Shown: positions 57,351 to 64,000 of the stretch, piece by piece
How positions within the stretch are numbered: position 1 is the stretch's first letter
Layout of the letters: each line of letters starts with the position of its first letter
Origin: Metellina segmentata
Taxonomy: Eukaryota > Arthropoda > Arachnida > Araneae > Tetragnathidae
Direction of reading: 5' to 3'
DNA: 64,000 nt
Assembly: GCA_947359465.1 (NCBI GenBank)
Contig: OX375877.1
Location: forward strand, 68,302,698-68,366,697
Translations under genes and position numbers: made by a program
The notes under the pieces: generated by a model
What the model saw: the letters and a program-made list of their open reading frames with translations, nothing else
What the model was told of the DNA's origin: nothing
Database searches by the model: none

Positions 57351-58185
57351 GCTATTTTTGGGGCCCAAGGAAATGAGGTTAGTGTCACCCTCTGTGCAAA
57401 ATAAAATTTACGTATTTTAAATGAAAATAAATTATGATTTAAATCATTAAGATAATATTTCTAACCGTTATTGTCCACAATTTTAATTTCTGATAGTGTT
57501 TATTTGTTGACTAAGTATAGAAATCTGGATTTTCAATGGATATACTGTTAAAGTCTCCGGCCGAAGTAAGAAAAGACACCCCTTTGTCTTATTTTTTGCT
57601 CTCCAGACGTTTGGGAGAAGGTAATCATATTGATTTTTCTCGTCCCTCTCTTTTCCTAATCGATAGAATGTATTAATACATCCACTTCACACGCATAGCA
57701 GCGGAAAATAATTCTGTGACAAGAAAAAAATTATGTCTAAAGTTATAAAACACTTTTATTAAGGAAAACCATACAGGTTTTTTTTTAATTATTTCAGCCA
57801 CACCGCTCCCTTAGACGTTAGCGCCACCACCCCTGTATGTTTACTTTGGAATGGTTTCTGATTACCCTGTATAATTGTTGCTCACGTTTATCATTAACAC
57901 AATGGAAAAGTTTTTGCGATACATGAAAAAAATTGTGAATGTTTTTTGAACTCAAGAAAGACTGTACATTGAAGTATAAAGACTTCTCACATTGATATTT
58001 GTATGAATATCAAATGAAACATTAACATTGGATGTACTTGGGTGGATCATCAACGTGCTTTAAGTATCATTCGCTATTTATGGGATTGATTACGGCGATC
58101 TTATATTTAACTTCTTTATTCTTGTGATTATTGAAGTCAAATTTTATTTTTGCTTTTCCGTGTTGTCAATATGCATGTTATTGTT
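57351..58185. other. Unassigned interval with two related short blocks
   Basis: gaggttagtgtcaccctctg (57381-57400) and gacgttagcgccaccacccc followed by tg (57815-57836) resemble each other in the same orientation. They could be ends of an unknown DNA element. The DNA between is AT-rich and unassigned. Confidence 0.35.
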
Positions 58186-58189
58186 TATT

Positions 58190-58285
58190 GATGTATTGTA
58201 TACTTGCTTGGATTTATCGTCACCAATGGGTTTTTTATGGTCCTGCTGGACCTCGCGCCGTGAAACCCAAAGAAGACAACAGGCC
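58190..58285 (+). repeat. Possible SINE 3' end, B-like
   Basis: tggtcctgctggacctcgcg followed by ccgtgaaacccaaag resembles the 3' end of family B (ccttgcgccattaaacccc). The head is not visible. Confidence 0.3.
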
Positions 58286-58319
58286 ATATCAATCTTTCGA
58301 AAAATGTCCACCAAAATAA

Positions 58320-58470
58320 ACATGACACCTCACCAACTGCAACCTTTTTCCACATGGGTGCTATTTAGATCTACATCGGACTATGGATATCGCTGGGTAA
58401 ACTAGGATTCGAGCCACAGTACTGTCGAACCGATAGCATTTACGCTACCCTACGCGGCTACCGAACTAGG
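58320..58470 (-). repeat. tRNA-derived SINE head, family E
   Basis: In reverse, ttcggtagccgcgtagggta is an A-box-like word and ctgtggctcgaatcctag a good B box, about 35 bp apart. The body toward 58320 does not match families A, B or D. It is a single copy here, so its length is uncertain. Confidence 0.5.
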
Positions 58471-58474
58471 GATG

Positions 58475-59040
58475 CGTATGAAAGGCTCCCAGACACATCG
58501 GGGTGACTTTTCCAATCTATGAATAGGCTCCATTATTTCTTCAGATCCCACCCCTCGCCCCCACTGTCGATGAATGGCCCTCACCAGAGACTATTGATTT
58601 CAGGGACCCAACACTTTTCCTTTTGTTCCCCCACAGATGGCCCGTGCCCCTACGCGAAATTGACAAGGGGAGCATATGGACCGTTACATCGAGTGGTTGG
58701 GGGACTGATGGATTTAATGAAACCAATTGACAACGGCGGGTGAGGGCTTTGGTGGGACGCTGCAAAGACTATCTCAAAGTGCCCTTTGTATCAGCCCAAT
58801 ACGAGTAATACAATAAGCGTGGAAGCCCAAAATGAACCTATCTCTCGATATATTGCTCGAGCGGGAATTTCGTTTTCTAGAACGTGATTGAATTAGTCAC
58901 ACAAAAGATTCCTAGGTGAGAAGGGTTGAGTGTTGAAATAGAGAAAATATTCTTTGGTCACTATGCCAAAGGAAATTTCATATTTTAAAATAGCTGTAGC
59001 TCAGAGCAGCAAATCTTTTATTACAATTTTTATAAATTAT
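58475..59040. other. Unassigned interval
   Basis: Complementary 74-codon frames at 58519-58765 have no recognised domain. No bounded repeat was seen. Confidence 0.4.
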
Positions 59041-59042
59041 TG

Positions 59043-59150
59043 ATCTGATGACAAAATAATTTTCTTTGAGGACGAATGACTTGTTGGATTTGGTCTAGCA
59101 GGTGGCTAGAGCAGAGACCAGGAGGAATAAGCAACAACACCAAAACGCTT
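59043..59150 (+). pseudogene. LINE ORF2 extreme C-terminus and 3' UTR
   Basis: The frame ends SLRTNDLLDLV and a stop, close to SLRMNDLLDAL at 9975. DNA identity with 9915-9963 is high (tgatgacaaaataatt, gacgaatgacttgttgga). The tail ataagcaacaacacc follows the stop. Upstream ORF2 is missing or unrecognisable. Confidence 0.65.
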
Positions 59151-59159
59151 TTGAAGTTT

Positions 59160-59235
59160 TCTAATGCTATAGGTTGGTGGTCGGTTTAAGATTTTATGGC
59201 ATAAGGGCAATATTATGCCAAACTGCACAAAACAC
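59160..59235 (-). repeat. Possible SINE family B 3' fragment
   Basis: In reverse, gtgttttgtgcagtttggca, then ttgcccttatgccataaaat, resembles the B tail with its cagcttgg and cttgcgcc words. It is short and diverged. Confidence 0.35.
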
Positions 59236-59505
59236 AAGACATAATGTCAACTAATACTGAAAAGGAAGGATTGAAAATACAAAAAGATCGTATGATCATT
59301 CCAGGGTCGTGACCCCCCCCCCCCACAACAACAAAAAAAAGACAATAAACCCCATGCAAAGGGGAACACGCCTCTAGATATAATTTCCCATGGAAAAATA
59401 ATGGATCACATGAATACACAGGGTTTTAATCCTGTAGGAAAATTGTATTTTGTTTTAAAGGGCTGGCATCAATTGGTTAGTAGATTACGAATCAAAGTTA
59501 GGCTA
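59236..59505. other. Unassigned interval
   Basis: Contains a C12 run at 59313-59324. No gene recognised. Confidence 0.5.
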
Positions 59506-59509
59506 ATAA

Positions 59510-59983
59510 GGTCCGGTGCACACATCCGGTTTTTCAACGTGCGGCGCCGCTGCCGCAACGCAAGTGCGGTCTGAGATACATTGGATCCAATGGAGCAGTG
59601 TAAACATGCCTCCAGCGCCGCTGGAGCGACGCACGTCCAACTTGCGTGCAATTTGTACCGCAGTTCCCCACGGCGCCGCACATGAGTCTCCGTTTTTAAG
59701 TACTTTGTTTTCATAAACAAATGGAGTATAAATAATAATTAATAAATGGTTGTATCCAATAACGTCTATTTTGTTTCAAAATATACTTTTTTTTACACCA
59801 AGTAAGCGAAATAAACACGTTTTCTTCGTTAGAATATTTAATTGTATACATACATAATGTCAACTAACTATCGCAAATAGCGCGAAATGAGTTCGTGCTT
59901 CATTTCACAGTTATGTGTGCACAGTTGGGCTTCGGTGCCGCAGTGGCGCCGCACGTTGAAAAATCGGATGTGTGCACCGGGCC
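59510..59983 (-). mobile_element. PIF/Harbinger-like MITE, copy 2, inverted, 474 bp
   Basis: The ends GGTCCGGTGCACACATCC and the reverse of gtgcaccgggcc are flanked by TAA at 59507-59509 and 59984-59986. The whole length aligns in reverse with 12601-13033, including cgtctattttgtttcaaaat and the GC-rich terminal blocks. This copy is 41 bp longer. No protein is encoded. Confidence 0.87.
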
Positions 59984-59989
59984 TAAGAA

Positions 59990-61530
59990 GTAAATATACG
60001 TGAGAAAAAACTTATATATGGGGGGGTCGGTTCCCAGAGCGCCCCATCTGGCTACACCAGTGGTCTCAGTATTAAATAAAAATTCAACAGCACACTACTA
60101 TTTCCAAAGAAATAGAGGAAAACAAAATATATTGTACAATACTCTGTTATGATTAAGAGCCACATACCATTGCATTTCCTCTTAATCTATCTATCCGTTT
60201 CACAATTCTGATATTGTGCCTTTTTTTTAAACGGAGGGCTTTCCCTTTCTACATACTCCTGTCAATGTCCAACTTTGACCAATAGACACCTTTACACTTC
60301 AGTTCCTCCAGAGTAAGTATCTACAGATATATAGCCCTACAGAACCCATTTTTTAAACGTAAACAGCACCAGTGTTCTGGTTGAAAACCTCAAAGAACAA
60401 AGTATCGAATAAAATTCAGAATTTTCGTTTTTTACAGAGAAAATACAAGCCCCATATACATATTTAGCAGTATCGGGTAATAAGAGAATTAATTATGCAC
60501 TACGCTTCAAGCGTTCGTTCAGTCACACCGCTTAAACACTAGTGTCACTTGTGCAGAATGTCGGCGCATGGTCTGTCGCTGCCGCCCCCACATGTCAACA
60601 CAACTCAATTTTCCTCTCCAGTTCATTGGCATTGGCGCAGCGAAGCAGAAATGACATTTCCGTAATGTGCAGAACTTTTTTTTCATATTTTTTATTCGCC
60701 AAATGGCAACACTTCTGAAAACTGCAATGCGACTAGATATTCTAGAATGCTCTGGGGGAGGTGGGTTCGAAAACGTGTATAACACTATTTGATCTCCTAT
60801 AACGATTCTTGGGAACTCAATCTGAAGGATTATTATAGTGATTTTCGTTTTGGATGGTAAAAAAAAAAACGTCATTTGTGGCACTTTCTGTGGGTTTTAC
60901 TCATCAGTTGTCCTATATAATTCAAAATCTTGAAAGAAGACACAGATTTTGAGAACGAACCAGTTGTGGAGCGCATATGTATGAAAATAAACGTTTTAGA
61001 ATAATAATTCAAATAAAAAAATAATTCAAATTGCTTTGAAGGTCGCATCAAATTCAAAACTCACAAATCCGATTTCACATACAAATTTCATTTAAATGTT
61101 CTTGAATATCTTTTTTGCTGTTTTTCATTGGCTTACGATAATTTACGCAGCTGTATTCACATGTTAGTAAACTTTCCTGCTAAAAAGTTAACAATTTCAA
61201 AATGGTGCGAAGCAACGTTAAGAATCAGAAATAGTTTTTCTTAACAATTTGGGAAGTTTACGGTATTTATGAAAGTAAACGTGCAACACTTTGCAAAGCG
61301 TGCTGCAAAAATGTTGCATGCTTTCTATTTCAAATAGCTTAGTTCACTAAGCTATTAAAAAACTAGGGAAAGGGTTTGAACCCTCAATTAAAACACAAAT
61401 GTTTGACTACATGTGTTAAGTATTGTAATAGTTTCCACATCAGACATACAGACATAGCATCCTCATATTATTTATTGCTCCATATAATATCTAACTTTTC
61501 TCTCCTTTACCAAAATTATTTGTTTCTATT
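59990..61530. other. Unassigned interval
   Basis: A 121-codon minus-strand frame (60519-60884) has no recognised domain. The word ccagtggtctcag at 60058 looks like an hAT start but has no partner. The rest is AT-rich. Confidence 0.4.
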
Positions 61531-61531
61531 C

Positions 61532-62131
61532 ATCGTTTCCCACAGTGGGATCTGAAGGAATCTTGGGGTGCCGCTGGGCCCAGGGGAAACAGGGGAGGGG
61601 GGGGCGTCGAAGAGCAAGAGTAAGCAATACGATGTTAACAAAAATAGTCACCTAAAGATGTTTTAAGCAACCTTATCCACTTGAACAGATTGAAGCACTT
61701 GCTGTCGTGATGCATTGTTATTGATTCTTTTAACTAAAAGGAGGAACCAGTTGTAAATAATTAACTTTGGAGGTCTGATTGTGCTGCTGACGAAAATACA
61801 GCCGGTTGTACAACACCATCCTAAATATTAGTGATTATTCTTTTTTTTTAATGATTTTATTGACATTAATTAATTATAATATTGAGGCAATCAAGTGTGT
61901 TTGTGTGCAATTTATTTTTTGATAATTTATTTATATTAATGAATAGCTTTTTTATAATTTCATGTGCAAGTTATTTTATTTCTAAACTATCTTTTTTAAA
62001 TTTTAAAATTGTACTCACAGCTACTTAAGGAATTTGGTAAAATTCAAAAATCAAGGCAATACTACACTTTCAATTTATTGTTTGAGATAATTTTCCAGAG
62101 GGGGCCCCAACAAACCAGTTTGGGAAACTAT
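61532..62131. mobile_element. Probable hAT element, about 600 bp
   Basis: The left side catcgtttcccacagtggga leads into ggggtgccgctgggccca. The right side gggggccccaacaaaccagt ends in ttgggaaact. In reverse the right side begins agtttcccaaactgg, the usual hAT style of gtttcccaa-ctgg with a ggggcccc block. The terminal bases and an 8-bp duplication are not clear, so the limits are estimates. The AT-rich interior has no transposase. Confidence 0.5.
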
Positions 62132-62134
62132 CTT

Positions 62135-64000
62135 AAACCATCTTAAAACGTTACCAGTACCCTTCATATTTGAAATTGCATGGAGAATTTGGTTGGCATT
62201 TATGCATCCACGACAATATTCTTCGTTTCCAACAGTCACATTTGACGTAGCTCCAGATATTGTCTTCAATAAATGCTTAGTTCAATATCTTTATTTATTC
62301 ACTTCGCTCTTTGTGTCATTCCAGACAACTTCAAACAAGAAATAAAGGCAGCTATATGCATATTTAAATTAATCACCACAGTGCAGTACTTATTGCTTTC
62401 TTCATATTTAAAAATATAATAGCACGAGTGGGATAATTCGTTCAATATCTGAAAATCTTTACAACTATTGTTTTTAAAACTTTGATTGCCATCTCTATCG
62501 CTTAGTATTCATAGGAAATTTCTTTTCCCAGCATGATACCAAGGATTTTCTAGATTAGAATCAGAGAAGTTTATCGTATCGCTGGCAGTTATTTTTTCAT
62601 TACTGTGATAAAGTTACAAAATTTAAATTGTTCCAAACTTTCATCAATTTTTGATGGGAAATTTTTGAAAAAGAAACTTATTTAGTAACATAACTTTTCA
62701 TATTAAATACGAAAAAATTTTAAAATGTATTTTCATTTTTCTCAAAAATTTGGGAAACCTTTTATGGGTCAAAGTTAAGGTAATTTTAGTCATCATCGGA
62801 TAACTTACAAAAATAATCAAACTAGTAAAAAAAAATTAGGAAATAGAAATATTTTTTTATCTCAATATTTTTAAATTTCAACTTCTACTAGTTCAATTTG
62901 TTACAGATTTTTCATTATTTTACTTGAATAATATAAAATAGAATTTATTATATCAAATAAATTGTGATTGTTATTTTTAAAAATCTTAGAATTTAAATAC
63001 GCTGAGAAAAACTACTTTTTATTTTAAAAATTAGTTTTTTTCGCTCCTGATTCGATGGAAAACATCTACAACTGCAAAAATGTTCACACATATTCTTTAA
63101 ATCTGTAAAATCAATCTATAAGACAGCAAAAAAATTCGATAGTTTTAATCACTTACAGGGTGCAGATACCTTTAAGGAAAAAATTCATTTATCTGAATGC
63201 ACAAATAGTTCTAATTCGACTGCGTTAGAAACAATGAAGTAATTTATGCACTACAAAAGTCGATACAGAATTTGAATAAAACTAAAGAAAAAGTAAACTG
63301 TCTTTTATTTGACAAGTAGCTAGAGAGAGAGAAGCAAAGGAGTCAGATGCTTTTGGTCACGGAATATAAATATTTTGTGGTTCGTGTATTTTGAGTCATT
63401 TGGTTTTCAAGGAATAGTAGTCAATAATTTTTATTTAAAGACAGTTTTCTTGCATGAAAAATTATTTACACTACGAAAATAAAAAGGTTTTAAAATCACT
63501 AGACTATCGAATGTCAATTTGTTCTAAGTCATTCACAAAACACATTCCATCTTTAGAATATATTGAAATTTTGTGAAAGTGTATTCATTTGCATCTTAAT
63601 AAGTTCTTATTTACATAATTTTCAGTAATTAATTTTTTTATAGTTCTAAACAGAAGATTAAAATAATGGTTTTTGCTGTCGGCAGCCCTTACAAAAGAAA
63701 AATGTCAAAGACTTTATTTATTTTCTCTTATTGCTTTATAATGGTAGGAATGGGATGAAGTTTCAACTTCGAGCACATTTGGTATGCTTATAAATCAAGG
63801 CAGTATCGATTGGACACGACATTTGCTTTATTTACATCAGCGTTTGCCAAAGTAGAGGAATGTAGTAGAATAATCCCTTGTAGATAGGTTTAAATTGCAA
63901 TTGCATACAATCTTATAAATATTTATAAAAGCCTGTAAATTTTTTTTTAAAGTGTTATCAAAATACCATTGTAAACAAATTTCGAACGTAGCATTAGACG
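62135..64000. other. Unassigned AT-rich interval
   Basis: Very AT-rich to the end of the window. I see no gene, RNA or bounded repeat. Confidence 0.5.

Noticed and set aside
59516..59720. Open frames within the PIF/Harbinger-like MITE, both strands
   Set aside because: They translate the GC-rich inverted ends. The same peptides appear reversed at 12597-12812 and 12959-13204.
60055..60080. hAT-like start cagtggtctcag
   Set aside because: Too short, and no partner end or 8-bp duplication found.

Overview
The window looks like intergenic or intronic DNA from a large, repeat-rich animal genome. It is strongly AT-rich, has no operon-like gene packing, and no open frame on either strand exceeds 191 codons. 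I found no host gene that I can support. What can be supported is a dense layer of decayed transposable elements, short interspersed elements and tandem repeats. An arachnid, most likely a spider, is my inference. It rests on the style of the Tc1-like transposase remnant, the jockey-like LINE C-termini and the SINE bodies, not on any search.

Layout. 0-8 kb: a SINE fragment, a mariner-like MITE, a ~215-bp tandem repeat, a 270-bp tandem duplication and a ~270-bp satellite of about seven units. 9-11.2 kb: a LINE ORF2 tail interrupted by a small hAT element, then a second hAT element with perfect ends and a decayed transposase. 12.3-13 kb: a dispersed repeat beside a PIF/Harbinger-like MITE. 20-22.4 kb: a degenerate tandem array and an hAT remnant with a zinc-finger piece. 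24.6-25.6 kb: an hAT MITE with tandemly multiplied right ends. 30.7-32.5 kb: a SINE, a long pyrimidine tract and a probable solo LTR inside it. 34-38 kb: dispersed repeats, SINEs and a dead Tc1-like transposase. 41-46.5 kb: SINEs and an hAT MITE with a perfect target duplication. 50-53.4 kb: two LINE tails and an hAT end. 54-59.3 kb: the densest SINE cluster. 59.5-62.1 kb: a second copy of the PIF/Harbinger-like MITE, inverted, and a probable hAT element.

Function. Nothing forms a pathway. The elements interact only as mobile DNA: cut-and-paste families (hAT, Tc1/mariner, PIF/Harbinger), one LINE lineage that may have supplied the reverse transcriptase for SINEs, and nested insertions that give a relative order of events. 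I found no system that I would call an undescribed functional system. The most distinctive structure is the hAT MITE at 24621-25550.
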